The position numbers and the translations under genes were made by a program. DNA of 64,000 nt from Arthrobacter sp. QXT-31 (lineage in GTDB: Bacteria; Actinomycetota; Actinomycetes; Actinomycetales; Micrococcaceae), in the NCBI RefSeq assembly GCF_001969265.1, contig NZ_CP019304.1:1488001-1552000 (forward strand), read 5' to 3'. Below are positions 55,846 through 64,000 of this stretch, in pieces (position 1 is the first letter of the stretch; every line of letters starts with the position of its first letter). The notes beneath the pieces are model-generated. The model saw nothing but the letters and a program-made list of their open reading frames with translations. It did no database searches and was not told the origin of the DNA.

Positions 55846-57264
55846 GTGACTAGCGACCAGACCCGTACTTATGACCTTTCGGCCTCGTTCAAGGCGTATG
55901 ACGTCCGTGGCATCGTCGGTGAATCCATCACCGCTGAAATCGTCGAAGCCGTAGGCGCAGCGTTCGTTGACGTGCTTGGCCTGGAGGGCCAGACAGTCCT
56001 GGTCGGCGGTGACATGCGCCCCTCGTCCCCCGAATTCAGCAAGGCGTTCGCCACCGGCGCCGCCACCCGCGGAGCCAATGTCCAACTGCTGGACCTGATC
56101 TCCACGGACGAGCTGTACTACGCGTGCGGAGCCCTGAACGCCGCGGGCGCCACGTTCACCGCAAGCCACAACCCCGCCGAATACAACGGCATCAAGATGG
56201 CCAAGGCCGGCGCCGTCCCCATCTCCTCCGAAACGGGCCTCAAGGAAATCCAGGCACTCGCCGAGCAGTACCTGAACACCGGCTCGATCCCCGCCGCCGA
56301 AACGCAGGGTCAGATCGGCGTCCGCGACGTGCTGAAGGACTACGCCGAGTACCTGCGCACGCTCGTTGACCTCTCCGGCTCGCGCCCCCTCAAGGTCGTG
56401 GTGGACGCCGGCAACGGCATGGCCGGGCTGACCACGCCGGCAGTCCTGGGCGACACGCTGCTGCCGAAACTGCCCTTCGAGATCGTTCCGCTCTACTTCG
56501 AACTCGACGGCTCCTTCCCGAACCACCCCGCCAACCCCCTGGAGCCGGAAAACCTGCGTGACCTGCAGGCCGCCGTCGTCGAACACGGCGCGGACATCGG
56601 CCTGGCGTTCGACGGCGACGCCGACCGCTGCTTCGTCATCGACGAAAAAGGCGACGCTGTGTCGCCGTCGGCCATCACCGGCATGGTGGCCCGCCGGGAA
56701 ATCGCCCGTGCCAAGGCACAGGGCGAGGCCCAGCCCACCATCATCCACAACCTCCTGACCTCCCGCGCCGTGCCGGAACTCATCGCCGAAGACGGCGGAC
56801 GGGCAGTGCGCACCCGCGTGGGCCACTCCTTCATCAAGGCCGTCATGGCCGAGGAGGGCGCCATCTTCGGCGGCGAACACTCCGCCCACTTCTATTTCCG
56901 CGACTTCTGGAACGCAGACACCGGCATGCTTGCCGCCATGCACGTGCTGGCCGCCCTCGGTGAACAGGACGGCCCGCTTTCCGAGCTCGGCCGGGAGTAT
57001 GAACCGTACGTTTCCTCCGGCGAGATCAACTCCGAAATCGAGGACAAGGCCGGCGCAGTGGAGCGTGTCCGCGCGGATTTCGAGGCCGAGGACGTGGCCG
57101 TCGACCACCTGGACGGCAGCACCTTCACGGCCACCGACGGCAGCTTCTGGTTCAATCTGCGCCCCTCCAACACCGAACCGTTCCTGCGGCTGAACGCCGA
57201 AGCCACGGACCGCGCCACCATGGAGCGCGTCCGCGACCGTGTGCTGGCCCTGGTCCGCAGCTAG
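55846..57264 (+). CDS. manB: Phosphomannomutase/phosphoglucomutase
   Basis: Alpha-D-phosphohexomutase of 472 residues. The phosphoserine loop is TFTASHNPAEYNGIKM (about 103-118), the metal loop LAFDGDADRCFVID (about 253-266), the sugar-specificity loop GGEHSAHFYFRDFW (about 342-355) and the phosphate-binding loop RPSNTEPFLRLNAEA (about 440). The GEHS loop fits both PMM and PGM activity, supplying mannose 1-phosphate for GDP-mannose or linking to glucose 1-phosphate from GlgP. GTG 55846 fits the family start and a -10 element lies 7 nt upstream. Followed 8 bp later by an unknown gene. Confidence 0.94.
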   Translation: MTSDQTRTYDLSASFKAYDVRGIVGESITAEIVEAVGAAFVDVLGLEGQTVLVGGDMRPSSPEFSKAFATGAATRGANVQLLDLISTDELYYACGALNAAGATFTASHNPAEYNGIKMAKAGAVPISSETGLKEIQALAEQYLNTGSIPAAETQGQIGVRDVLKDYAEYLRTLVDLSGSRPLKVVVDAGNGMAGLTTPAVLGDTLLPKLPFEIVPLYFELDGSFPNHPANPLEPENLRDLQAAVVEHGADIGLAFDGDADRCFVIDEKGDAVSPSAITGMVARREIARAKAQGEAQPTIIHNLLTSRAVPELIAEDGGRAVRTRVGHSFIKAVMAEEGAIFGGEHSAHFYFRDFWNADTGMLAAMHVLAALGEQDGPLSELGREYEPYVSSGEINSEIEDKAGAVERVRADFEAEDVAVDHLDGSTFTATDGSFWFNLRPSNTEPFLRLNAEATDRATMERVRDRVLALVRS

Positions 57265-57272
57265 GGCAGACC

Positions 57273-57755
57273 ATGGCAGCGCCTGATTCCACTCCGGCCC
57301 AGCCATCCTGGCGGGCCTCCGTGCCGGACGCCACGGCCACGGATCTGGAGAACCTCATGGGCACCGGACTGGCGGCGGCCCAGGAGCAGCTCGAGCGCAG
57401 CGGCGGGTTCCTGCCGTTTGCCCTCGTGGTGGAGAACGACGGCGACGTCCGCCTTGTGGCTGTCTCGCCGGCAGATCCGGAGGCCGGCGGCGACGCCGGG
57501 TTCGACGCCGACGGGATGATCCGCGACATCACCGAACTGTTGCGCCAGCACCGGGACGAGTTCCGCGCAGCAGCCATTGTCTGCGACATCACCCTGGTCG
57601 AGGAGGACACGGACGCCATCCATGTGGCCACCGAGCACCGGGACGGCGCGGTGTTCGCAGCAGTCCTGCCCTACTCGCCGCCCGAGAACGCCGGCGAGTG
57701 GGAGTTCGGCGACGTTGCGGCCGACGCCAACGAGCCGGTGATTTGGGCCGACTAA
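57273..57755 (+). CDS. Unknown protein co-transcribed with manB
   Basis: Acidic soluble protein of 160 residues. SGGFLPFALVVENDGDVRLV (about 43-62) and HRDGAVFAAVLPYSPPE suggest an alpha/beta domain. No family is recognised. Its ATG is 8 bp after the manB stop, so it is in the same operon. nsrR follows from its own promoter 42 bp later. Confidence 0.7.
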   Translation: MAAPDSTPAQPSWRASVPDATATDLENLMGTGLAAAQEQLERSGGFLPFALVVENDGDVRLVAVSPADPEAGGDAGFDADGMIRDITELLRQHRDEFRAAAIVCDITLVEEDTDAIHVATEHRDGAVFAAVLPYSPPENAGEWEFGDVAADANEPVIWAD

Positions 57756-57785
57756 AGCGGCAACCGGGCGATTTGCACAGGCCCT

Positions 57786-57791
57786 TAAGCT
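57786..57791 (+). promoter_or_regulatory. -10 element of nsrR (leaderless)
   Basis: TAAGCT ends 6 nt before ATG 57798. Confidence 0.55.
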
Positions 57792-57797
57792 AGAAGC

Positions 57798-58247
57798 ATG
57801 AAAATCAACGCCTTCGCGGACGTCAGCCTGCGCGCCCTGATGGTGCTCGCTGCCGCCCCCGAGGGCGGTTTGCTGACCACCCAGAACGTCGCGGACGCGG
57901 TCGGAACCCCCTACAACCACGTCAGCAAGGCCGTCGCGAAGCTGCGCATGCTGGGGCTGATCGACGTTGAGCGCGGCCGCAACGGTGGCTCCCGTCTCAG
58001 CGCAGCCGGCCGCCGCGTGACGGTGGGCCAAGTCCTGCGCCAACTGGACACCCGGGAGGACGCCGCCGAGTGCATCGGCCCCGCCGGCAGCTGCCCCCTC
58101 ATCAGTGAATGCCGGCTCCGGGGCGCCATCGCCAGGGCGCGCGAGGCTTTTTACCGCGAGCTCGACGACGTCGTGGTGGCTGATCTGCCCACCTCACGTC
58201 AGATGACGCCGGTTTTTGAGGCGATCGGGTTGCGCCCCGGCGCCTAA
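57798..58247 (+). CDS. nsrR: NsrR-type nitric-oxide-sensing repressor (Rrf2 family)
   Basis: Rrf2-family regulator of 149 residues. The winged helix (about 8-78) contains TTQNVADAVGTPYNHVSKAV. The iron-sulfur segment has three cysteines in AECIGPAGSCPLISECRL (about 93-110), the ligands expected for an NO-sensitive cluster. NsrR releases DNA when NO attacks the cluster. It lies directly before hmp, the usual target, and an 11-1-11 inverted repeat is found in between. ATG 57798 follows TAAGCT by 6 nt. Confidence 0.93.
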   Translation: MKINAFADVSLRALMVLAAAPEGGLLTTQNVADAVGTPYNHVSKAVAKLRMLGLIDVERGRNGGSRLSAAGRRVTVGQVLRQLDTREDAAECIGPAGSCPLISECRLRGAIARAREAFYRELDDVVVADLPTSRQMTPVFEAIGLRPGA

Positions 58248-58315
58248 GCGCCGCACCCGATATCCCGGCAGCCCCCCCGGACACCCCGCTCCGCTCCGGA
58301 CGCAACCGGCCACAT

Positions 58316-58345
58316 TTGTAAAAACACTTCTACAGGGTGTAGAAA
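58316..58345 (+). promoter_or_regulatory. hmp promoter overlapped by a 7-3-7 palindrome
   Basis: TTGTAA (58316-58321), 18-nt spacer, TAGAAA (58340-58345). The palindrome TTCTACA-GGG-TGTAGAA (58328-58344) covers the spacer and most of the -10, as a repressor site would. Confidence 0.5.
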
Positions 58346-58357
58346 AGAACCAGCAGA

Positions 58358-58380
58358 AACTCGTATTTCAAATGCAAGTA
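58358..58380 (+). promoter_or_regulatory. Candidate NsrR operator (11-1-11 inverted repeat)
   Basis: AACTCGTATTT-C-AAATGCAAGTA: 8 of 11 positions are complementary. Actinobacterial NsrR recognises 11-1-11 inverted repeats of this AT-rich kind. It lies just after the -10 and 53 nt before the hmp ATG, a repressing position. Confidence 0.6.
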
Positions 58381-58433
58381 TCAGCCAGTTCCGGTCCGGC
58401 CAAAGACCCCGGACCACTAGCTCAGGAGTGTCA

Positions 58434-59594
58434 ATGCTCTCGGACAAAGCCCGCCCTGTCATCGAAGCCACCCTTCCCCTGGTCGGCTCACGAATCGGCG
58501 AAATCACCCCCAAGTTTTATGCCCGCCTCTTCGCCGCGCACCCGGAACTTCTGGACGGGCTGTTCAGCCGTTCAAACCAGCGCAACGGCACCCAGCAGCA
58601 GGCCCTGGCAGGGAGCATCGCCGCCTTTGCCAGCCACCTTGTAAACAACCCGGGCACCCTGCCGGAGACAGTGCTGTCCCGGATCGCCCACCGCCACGCT
58701 TCCCTCGGCATCACCGAGCCGCAGTACCAAGTGGTTTACGAACACCTCTTCGCCGCCATCGCCGAGGATCTGGCAGAGGTCATCACCCCTGAGATCGCCG
58801 AAGCCTGGACCGAGGTCTACTGGCTCATGGCAGACGCGCTGATCAAGCTGGAAAAGGGCCTCTACGCCGCCCAGGCCAACGGCAAGATGTGGACCCCGTG
58901 GAAGGTCGCCGCCAAGGCCCCCGCCGGCACCGGCTCCATGACCTTCACCCTGGAACCGGCCGATGACACGCCCGTCACCGAAGCGCTTCCCGGCCAGTAC
59001 GTCAGCGTGAAGGTCACCTTGCCGGACGGCCTTCGCCAGGTGCGCCAGTATTCCCTCTCCGGCGGCGCCGGCACCAGCCGCAGCTTCACCGCCAAGCTGG
59101 ACGACGGCGGCGAGGTCTCCCCCGTGCTCCACAACAGCGTGGAGGTCGGCGACATCATCGAGATCTCCAACCCCTACGGCGAAATTACCCTCAAGGACGG
59201 CGACGGCCCGGTGATCCTCGCCTCGGCCGGCATCGGCTGCACCCCCACCGCGTCCATTCTGCGCTCCCTCGCCGAGACCGGCTCGGACCGCCAGGTCCTG
59301 GTCCTGCACGCCGAAAGCACCCTGGACAGCTGGGCGCTGCGCTCCCAGATGACCAACGACGTCGAACGGCTCGACGGCGCCGATCTGCACCTCTGGCTCG
59401 AGCAGCCGGAAGCCGGGTCCAAGGCCGGTTTCATGTCCCTGCGCGAGGTGGACCTTCCGGCCAACGCCTCGCTGTACCTCTGCGGTCCGCTGCCGTTCAT
59501 GAAGAACATCCGCAACGAGGCCATCAACGCCGGCATCCCGGCCACGAAAATCCACTACGAGGTCTTCGGCCCGGACATCTGGCTGGCCTCCTAG
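58434..59594 (+). CDS. hmp: Flavohemoglobin (nitric oxide dioxygenase)
   Basis: NO-detoxifying enzyme of 386 residues. The globin domain (1-136) has the distal pocket FSRSNQRNGTQQQALA (about 44-59) and the proximal His in SRIAHRHASLGI (about 80-91). The FAD domain (about 150-250) has RQYSLSGG, and the NAD domain (about 255-386) has GIGCTPTASILRSL and the C-terminal YEVFGPD. It oxidises NO to nitrate using NAD(P)H and O2. ATG 58434 has AGGAG 5 nt upstream. Likely repressed by the neighbouring NsrR. A 21-bp terminator stem follows. Confidence 0.97.
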   Translation: MLSDKARPVIEATLPLVGSRIGEITPKFYARLFAAHPELLDGLFSRSNQRNGTQQQALAGSIAAFASHLVNNPGTLPETVLSRIAHRHASLGITEPQYQVVYEHLFAAIAEDLAEVITPEIAEAWTEVYWLMADALIKLEKGLYAAQANGKMWTPWKVAAKAPAGTGSMTFTLEPADDTPVTEALPGQYVSVKVTLPDGLRQVRQYSLSGGAGTSRSFTAKLDDGGEVSPVLHNSVEVGDIIEISNPYGEITLKDGDGPVILASAGIGCTPTASILRSLAETGSDRQVLVLHAESTLDSWALRSQMTNDVERLDGADLHLWLEQPEAGSKAGFMSLREVDLPANASLYLCGPLPFMKNIRNEAINAGIPATKIHYEVFGPDIWLAS

Positions 59595-59609
59595 TCAGAA
59601 CTCCTTAAC

Positions 59610-59656
59610 GGACGACGGCGGCCCCGCACCTTTCGAAAAGGTGCGGGGCCGCCGTC
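59610..59656 (+). terminator. Terminator of hmp
   Basis: A perfect 21-bp stem (59610-59630 with 59636-59656) with a 5-nt loop, starting 15 nt after the hmp stop. Immediately followed by the 54-bp repeat array. Confidence 0.9.
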
Positions 59657-59663
59657 GTAGGCT

Positions 59664-59933
59664 GGGCCCACGCTGCCGAGGGGCCCCAATCGAGCTTGCG
59701 AGATTGGGGAAGCAGTTGGGCCCACGCTGCCGAGGGGCCCCAATCGAGCTTGCGAGATTGGGGAAGCAGTTGGGCCCACGCTGCCGAGGGGCCCCAATCG
59801 AGCTTGCGAGATTGGGGAGGCAGTTGGGCCCACGCTGCCGAGGGGCCCCAATCGAGCTTGCGAGATTGGGGAGGCAGTTGGGCCCACGCTGCCGAGGGGC
59901 CCCAATCGAGCTTGCGAGATTGGGGAGGCAGTG
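59664..59933. repeat. Five tandem copies of a 54-bp stem-loop repeat
   Basis: Units begin at 59664, 59718, 59772, 59826 and 59880. Copies differ at one main position (GGGGAAGC in copies 1-2, GGGGAGGC in 3-5). Each unit contains CCCCAATC / GATTGGGG, an 8-bp stem with a 10-nt loop, and the palindrome GGGCCC. The array fills the gap between the converging hmp and pckG genes. There are no spacers. Because 54 is a multiple of three, it leaves spurious open frames on both strands. Confidence 0.95.
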
Positions 59934-59937
59934 GGGA

Positions 59938-61764
59938 CTAGGCCAGGCGGGCCTTCAGGCCTTCCAGCTCCTGCTGGAGCGCTGCCGGCAGGGAATCACC
60001 GAAGTTGGAGTACCACTCCTCGATCGAGGCGAGCTCGGTCTTCCACTCGTCGGGGTCGACGTGGACCGCCTCCTCCACCTGCGCGGGGGTCATGTCCAGC
60101 CCAGTGAGGTCGATGGAGTCGCCGGTCGGGACGAAACCGATCGGAGTCTCCACGGCGTCGGCCTTTCCTTCGAGGCGCTCGATGGCCCACTTCAGGACAC
60201 GGGCGTTGTCGCCGAAGCCCGGCCAGGCGAAGCCGCCCTCAGCCGTGCGTCGGAACCAGTTGACCAGGAAGATCTTGGGCAGGCGCTCCGGGTTGGCCTT
60301 GGCCGAGAGGTTGACCCAGTGGTTCAGGTAGTCACCGGCGTCGTAGCCGATGAACGGCAGCATGGCCATGGGGTCGCGGCGAACCACGCCGACGGCACCG
60401 GCGGCAGCAGCGGTAGTCTCGGACGACAGAGTGGAGCCCATGAAAATGCCGTTGGTCCAGTCGCGGGCCTCGGTGACCAGCGGGATCGTGGTCTTGCGAC
60501 GGCCGCCGAACAGGATGGCGGACAGCTCCACACCGTTCGGGCTGTGGTACTCCTCGGCCAGCATGTCGATCTGGTCGATCGGCGTGCAGAAGCGGGAGTT
60601 CGGGTGGGCCGCGGGCTTGCCGGACTCGGGCGTCCAGGAGTTGCCCTGCCAGTCGGTGAGGTGTGCCGGGGTTTCCTCCGTCATGCCCTCCCACCAGACG
60701 CCGCCGTCGTCGGTCAGCGCAACGTTGGTGAAGATGCTGTTGCCCTTGGCGATGGCGCGCATGGCGTTGGGGTTGGTGCCCCAGCCGGTACCGGGTGCCA
60801 CGCCGAAGAGGCCGGCCTCGGGGTTGACGGCACGGAGCTCGCCTTCCTTGCCGAACCGCATCCAGGTGATGTCGTCACCCAGGGTCTCCACCTTCCAGCC
60901 ATCGATGGTGGGGTCGAGGAGGGCAAGGTTGGTCTTGCCGCAGGCGGAGGGGAAGGCTGCCGAGACGTAGTAGGTCTTGTTTTCCGGCGAGGTCAGCTTG
61001 AGGATGAGCATGTGCTCAGCAAGCCAGCCCTCGTCGTGGGCCATGACCGAGGCGATGCGCAGGGCGTAGCACTTCTTGCCGAGCAGCGCGTTTCCGCCGT
61101 AGCCCGAACCGAAGGACCAGATGGAGCGCTCTTCGGGGAAGTGCACAATCCACTTGTCCGGGTTGCAGGGCCAGGAAACGTCCGCCTGGCCGGGCTCCAG
61201 CGGAGCACCCAGGGAGTGCAGGGCCGGCACGAAGAAGGCGTTGGTCTCGGTGATCTTGTTCAGGACGTCCGTACCGATGCGGGCCATGATGCGCATCGAG
61301 GCAACCACGTAGGCGGAGTCGGTGATCTCGACACCGAACTTGGGGTCCTCGGCGTCGAGGTGGCCCATCACGAACGGGATGACGTACATGGTCCGGCCGC
61401 GCATGGAGCCGGAGAACAGCCCGCGCAGCTTCTCCTTCATCTCCGCCGGGGCCATCCAATTGTTGGTAAAGCCTGCGTCGTGCTTGTTTTCAGAGCAGAT
61501 GAAGGTCTGCTCTTCGACGCGGGCCACGTCGGCCGGATCCGAGAAGGCGGCGAAGGAGTTGGGGAACAGGTCCTGGTTCAGCCGCTTCAGCGTGCCGGCT
61601 GCGACGAGTTCATCGGTGAGGCGGGTGTTTTCTTCCTCAGAGCCGTCAACCCAGTGAATGCGGTCCGGCTGGGTCAGCCCAGCGACCTCTTCAACCCACG
61701 CCAGCAGGCCAGCATGGGTAGTGGGTGCTTTCTCAAGCAGCGGCAGTCGCGCCAAGTGGGCCAT
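59938..61764 (-). CDS. pckG: Phosphoenolpyruvate carboxykinase (GTP)
   Basis: Gluconeogenic enzyme of 608 residues converting oxaloacetate to PEP with GTP. The substrate region is [15 protein letters not shown] (about 119-133). The nucleotide P-loop with its reactive Cys is [15 protein letters not shown] (about 268-282). [20 protein letters not shown] follows (about 297-316), and the [12 protein letters not shown] loop lies near 322. The C-terminal [12 protein letters not shown] is typical of the GTP-dependent family. AGGAAGGG precedes the ATG. The 280-bp upstream region contains an operator-like palindrome. The gene ends against the 54-bp repeat array. Confidence 0.97.
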   Translation of the reverse strand: MAHLARLPLLEKAPTTHAGLLAWVEEVAGLTQPDRIHWVDGSEEENTRLTDELVAAGTLKRLNQDLFPNSFAAFSDPADVARVEEQTFICSENKHDAGFTNNWMAPAEMKEKLRGLFSGSMRGRTMYVIPFVMGHLDAEDPKFGVEITDSAYVVASMRIMARIGTDVLNKITETNAFFVPALHSLGAPLEPGQADVSWPCNPDKWIVHFPEERSIWSFGSGYGGNALLGKKCYALRIASVMAHDEGWLAEHMLILKLTSPENKTYYVSAAFPSACGKTNLALLDPTIDGWKVETLGDDITWMRFGKEGELRAVNPEAGLFGVAPGTGWGTNPNAMRAIAKGNSIFTNVALTDDGGVWWEGMTEETPAHLTDWQGNSWTPESGKPAAHPNSRFCTPIDQIDMLAEEYHSPNGVELSAILFGGRRKTTIPLVTEARDWTNGIFMGSTLSSETTAAAAGAVGVVRRDPMAMLPFIGYDAGDYLNHWVNLSAKANPERLPKIFLVNWFRRTAEGGFAWPGFGDNARVLKWAIERLEGKADAVETPIGFVPTGDSIDLTGLDMTPAQVEEAVHVDPDEWKTELASIEEWYSNFGDSLPAALQQELEGLKARLA

Positions 61765-61929
61765 TGCGGTTCCCTTCCTCGGGTTCGGTGGTGTGTGCTA
61801 AATGCTATTTCTGATGATCTGGACCAATTCCCTGTCAGACATCGGACCTCCCGGCTTGCTCGAGACAAATTCCGCGGAAACTCGCGGTTTTTGAATTTAG
61901 AAAAGTTGAAATTAGTGATGAAGGTCACA

Positions 61930-61941
61930 TAGACCGGTCTA
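61930..61941. promoter_or_regulatory. Operator-like palindrome upstream of pckG
   Basis: TAGACCGGTCTA is a perfect 12-bp palindrome, partly overlapped by GGTCACATAGACC (61923-61935), a second inverted repeat. The place, about 165 bp upstream of pckG, and the GGTC/GACC half-sites suggest a GntR- or LacI-type operator; the regulator is not known. Confidence 0.4.
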
Positions 61942-61967
61942 GTCGGCTAAATTACACGGTTCTCGAT

Positions 61968-61996
61968 TTGGAACTGCGGCCGTTCTCCCGTAAAGT
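61968..61996 (+). promoter_or_regulatory. Promoter of tRNA-Arg
   Basis: TTGGAA (61968-61973), a 17-nt spacer and TAAAGT (61991-61996), about 50 nt before the tRNA. Confidence 0.6.
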
Positions 61997-62046
61997 TATT
62001 CGAGGTTCGGGGGTGAGCGAGAAAAGCTCACTGAGAACCGGAAGAT

Positions 62047-62120
<74 letters not shown>

Positions 62121-62126
62121 CAAATA

Positions 62127-62160
62127 GAAGGTCCGCACCGGGAAACCGGTGCGGACCTTC
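62127..62160 (+). terminator. Terminator after tRNA-Arg
   Basis: A 15-bp stem (62127-62141 with 62146-62160) with a GAAA tetraloop. Confidence 0.85.
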
Positions 62161-62214
62161 TGCGTTAAGCTCGGACCATAGAGCGCGAAAGCAGCTAATG
62201 GCCGGCGCAGTTCC

Positions 62215-62943
62215 CTATTCGCCGACCGCCTCACGTATCCGCTGGCGGAACCCCTCAAAGTGCCGGGCCAGCTCGCGGGCTGCCCCGGCTTTGTCCCCGG
62301 CCGCCACTGCCGAGAAGATGCTCCGGTGGAGCGCCGCGAGCGCGGGCAGGTCCTCGACGCCGGGCCCGACCTCGGTGTAGATGTTCCGGTACACCTTCCA
62401 GAAGACGCCCAGGAGGTTCAGTAGGAGCTCATTGTTAAGGGGTTCGAAGAGCCGGCGGTGGAACTCGGCATCTGCTTCCACAAAGGCGTCCCCCGCGGCG
62501 GCACTCTGCTCCATGCGGATCACGCACTCCTCGACCGCGGCCAGTTGTTCCGCCGTCATTTCATCCATTGCGCTGCCGATGAGACCCGCCTCCAGCGCCT
62601 GCCGGACGTCCACGAGCTGCTTCGCCTCCAGTCCGTGGTGCCGCAGCGAGAGCCGCCCGCGGAAAATCAGCCCGTCTGCGAGGGAGTCGAAATTGCTGGG
62701 GGCTACGAACGTTCCAAAGCCGTGGCGGATTTCTATCACTCCCAGCGCCTGCAGGACCTTCAGCGACTCCCGCAGGGTGTTCCGGCCGACGCCGAGGGCA
62801 AGGCACAGCTCGTTTTCGGTGGGAAGGGCGTCTCCGGGCTCCAGCTCACGCTCCAGGATCAGCTCCATGATGTCCGATTGCAGGGCCCGCAGGCGGGCCT
62901 GGGCACTGAAGCGGGCGGGCGGAACCACGTTGGAGGGCTGCAT
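62215..62943 (-). CDS. GntR family regulator, FadR/FCD subgroup
   Basis: Transcription regulator of 242 residues. The winged helix (about 15-85) contains ELEPGDALPTENELCLALGV and GRNTLRESLKVLQALGVIEI. The FCD ligand-binding domain (about 95-235) has the metal-site pattern DVRQALEAGLIG, DAEFHRRLFEPLNN and LALHRSIF-like histidines (LAALHRSIFSAV). Effectors of this group are organic acids; the target is unknown. ATG 62943 has AGGAG 7 nt upstream. Divergent from the flavoprotein gene. Confidence 0.9.
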   Translation of the reverse strand: MQPSNVVPPARFSAQARLRALQSDIMELILERELEPGDALPTENELCLALGVGRNTLRESLKVLQALGVIEIRHGFGTFVAPSNFDSLADGLIFRGRLSLRHHGLEAKQLVDVRQALEAGLIGSAMDEMTAEQLAAVEECVIRMEQSAAAGDAFVEADAEFHRRLFEPLNNELLLNLLGVFWKVYRNIYTEVGPGVEDLPALAALHRSIFSAVAAGDKAGAARELARHFEGFRQRIREAVGE

Positions 62944-63062
62944 GGGAGGGCTCCTTTGCACTGGCCGTACTTTTCCTCACCGTAACGGATGTCCCATGTC
63001 CCCAGAACGGCCCGCTTCATTGTTACGGCACCGCGGGCCGAAATCCGCGGCAATGGCGGGCG

Positions 63063-63068
63063 TAGTCT
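63063..63068 (+). promoter_or_regulatory. -10 element of the flavoprotein gene (leaderless)
   Basis: TAGTCT ends 6 nt before ATG 63075. Confidence 0.5.
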
Positions 63069-63074
63069 GTTGCC

Positions 63075-64000
63075 ATGCCACGTCTTGTTGAACGGGAATT
63101 CGATGTCATTGTGATTGGCGCCGGCGCCGCGGGCGAGAACGCCGCGGACCGCGTGGTGCAGGGAGGCCTGACAGCGGTCCTCGTGGAGGCCGAACTGGTG
63201 GGCGGCGAATGTTCATACTGGGCCTGCATGCCGTCCAAGGCGCTGCTGCGCCCGGGCACGGCACTGCACGGCGCACAGGCAGTTCCCGGCGCCAGCGAAG
63301 CAGTGACCGGAACGCTCGACGCGGCGGCCGTGCTCAAGCGGCGCGACTCCTTCACCTCCCACTGGCAGGATGCCAGCCAGGTGGAATGGGTGGAGGGCGC
63401 AGGGATCGAACTGATCCGGGGCCGGGCACAGCTCACCGGCGAGCGGGCGGTAAAAGTAGCCGGGCTGGACGGTGACGACTACGCGCTCACGGCGCGTCAC
63501 GCCGTCGTACTTGCCAACGGTTCCACACCCAACCAGCCATCCATCGAAGGCCTGTCCGAGGTTGACTACTGGGGCACACGGGAGGCGACCTCGGCAAAAG
63601 AGGTTCCCGAAAGGCTGGGCGTGCTGGGCGGCGGCGTTGCCGGGACGGAGCTTGCCCAGGCCTTTGCCCGCCTCGGGTCCACGGTCACCCTGGTGGCCCG
63701 CAGCGGCCTCCTGCGCAACTTCCCCGCCGAAGCCGCCGAACTGGTGGCCGCGGGCCTGCGGGCCGACGGAGTGGACCTCCGGCTCGACACCAGGACCCGG
63801 AGCGTCCGGCGGAACTCCGACGGTTCCCTGACGCTCACGCTCGACGGCGGCGACACCGTGACGGTGGACAAGCTGCTGGTATCCACGGGCCGGCGGCCCG
63901 CACTGGAAGGGCTGGGCCTGGAGAGCGTTGGGCTGTCCGCCGGGAACGGCAAGCCCCTGGCCATCCGCACGGACAGCACCGGCCTGGTGGCGGACGCATC
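63075..64000 (+). CDS. Pyridine nucleotide-disulfide oxidoreductase (partial, runs off window)
   Basis: First about 308 residues of a class I flavoprotein disulfide reductase. The FAD motif is DVIVIGAGAAGENAA (about 10-24). The redox-active cysteines are in GGECSYWACMPSKALLRP (about 43-60); the Cys-x4-Cys spacing equals that of lipoamide dehydrogenase and mercuric reductase. The NAD(P) motif is LGVLGGGVAGTELAQAFARL (about 178-197). Substrate unknown (lipoamide, mycothiol or other disulfide). ATG 63075 is preceded by TAGTCT at 6 nt; no Shine-Dalgarno. Its C-terminal dimerisation domain lies beyond 64000. Confidence 0.9.
   Translation, partial: MPRLVEREFDVIVIGAGAAGENAADRVVQGGLTAVLVEAELVGGECSYWACMPSKALLRPGTALHGAQAVPGASEAVTGTLDAAAVLKRRDSFTSHWQDASQVEWVEGAGIELIRGRAQLTGERAVKVAGLDGDDYALTARHAVVLANGSTPNQPSIEGLSEVDYWGTREATSAKEVPERLGVLGGGVAGTELAQAFARLGSTVTLVARSGLLRNFPAEAAELVAAGLRADGVDLRLDTRTRSVRRNSDGSLTLTLDGGDTVTVDKLLVSTGRRPALEGLGLESVGLSAGNGKPLAIRTDSTGLVADA

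Noticed and set aside
59664..59933. CRISPR array
   Set aside because: Units follow each other directly with no unique spacers, and there are no cas genes.
59641..61932. 763-residue open frame through the 54-bp repeats and opposite pckG
   Set aside because: The repeat length is a multiple of three, which keeps the frame open, and the rest is the pckG shadow.

Overview
The window is chromosomal DNA of a high-GC Gram-positive actinobacterium, most likely an Arthrobacter/Pseudarthrobacter-type member of the Micrococcaceae. The evidence is the GlgE alpha-glucan pathway, a rlmB-cysS-ispF-ispD-carD-lpqE block and a regX3-senX3 / phoU / gpmA block (both laid out as in mycobacteria and other Actinobacteria), a proteasome activator of the Bpa/PafE type, a GTP-dependent PEP carboxykinase, and the style of the 16S leader. 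No phage, transposase, CRISPR array or conjugative gene was found. This is mainly core chromosome.

Layout. 1-1.5 kb: 5' part of a 16S rRNA gene on the minus strand with its leader and promoter. 1.6-15.1 kb: glycogen/trehalose island. Minus-strand operon glgE - treS - maltokinase::glgB (fused), divergent glgP, then glgX followed by a secreted barnase-like RNase and a barstar-like inhibitor. 15.3-26 kb: nitrilase-family amidase, a large dyad-symmetric repeat, rlmB, cysS, a lipoprotein, ispF, ispD, carD, divergent lpqE, regX3-senX3, divergent phoU behind a PHO-box-like repeat, and gpmA. 26-33 kb: a SAM methyltransferase, DUF2516 protein, cystathionine gamma-synthase-type enzyme, tmk-holB, an exported alpha/beta hydrolase, a HAD protein lacking its nucleophile, and tRNA-Thr. 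33-41 kb: small and poorly characterised genes (degenerate HPt, SRPBCC, GerW, small membrane proteins), an aldo/keto reductase and bpa. 41-53 kb: cstA-ybdD, a quinone oxidoreductase with a PadR regulator, two tRNA-Ser genes, a VOC protein, an FAD/NAD(P) protein, a prolyl oligopeptidase and an MFS exporter. 53-64 kb: a RecQ helicase with a phosphoribosyltransferase-like tail, manB, nsrR-hmp (NO response), a 5 x 54-bp repeat array, pckG, tRNA-Arg, a GntR regulator and the start of a flavoprotein disulfide reductase.

How the genes work together. TreS converts trehalose to maltose, the maltokinase domain makes maltose 1-phosphate, GlgE polymerises it and GlgB branches it. GlgP and GlgX mobilise the polymer. 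SenX3-RegX3 and PhoU form the phosphate-sensing unit. NsrR probably represses hmp through an 11-1-11 inverted repeat just upstream of hmp.

A recurring theme is leaderless translation. At least sixteen genes carry a TANNNT -10 element exactly 6 or 7 nt before an ATG or GTG, and this settles many start sites that lack a Shine-Dalgarno sequence. Most intergenic space is short and holds strong hairpin terminators.
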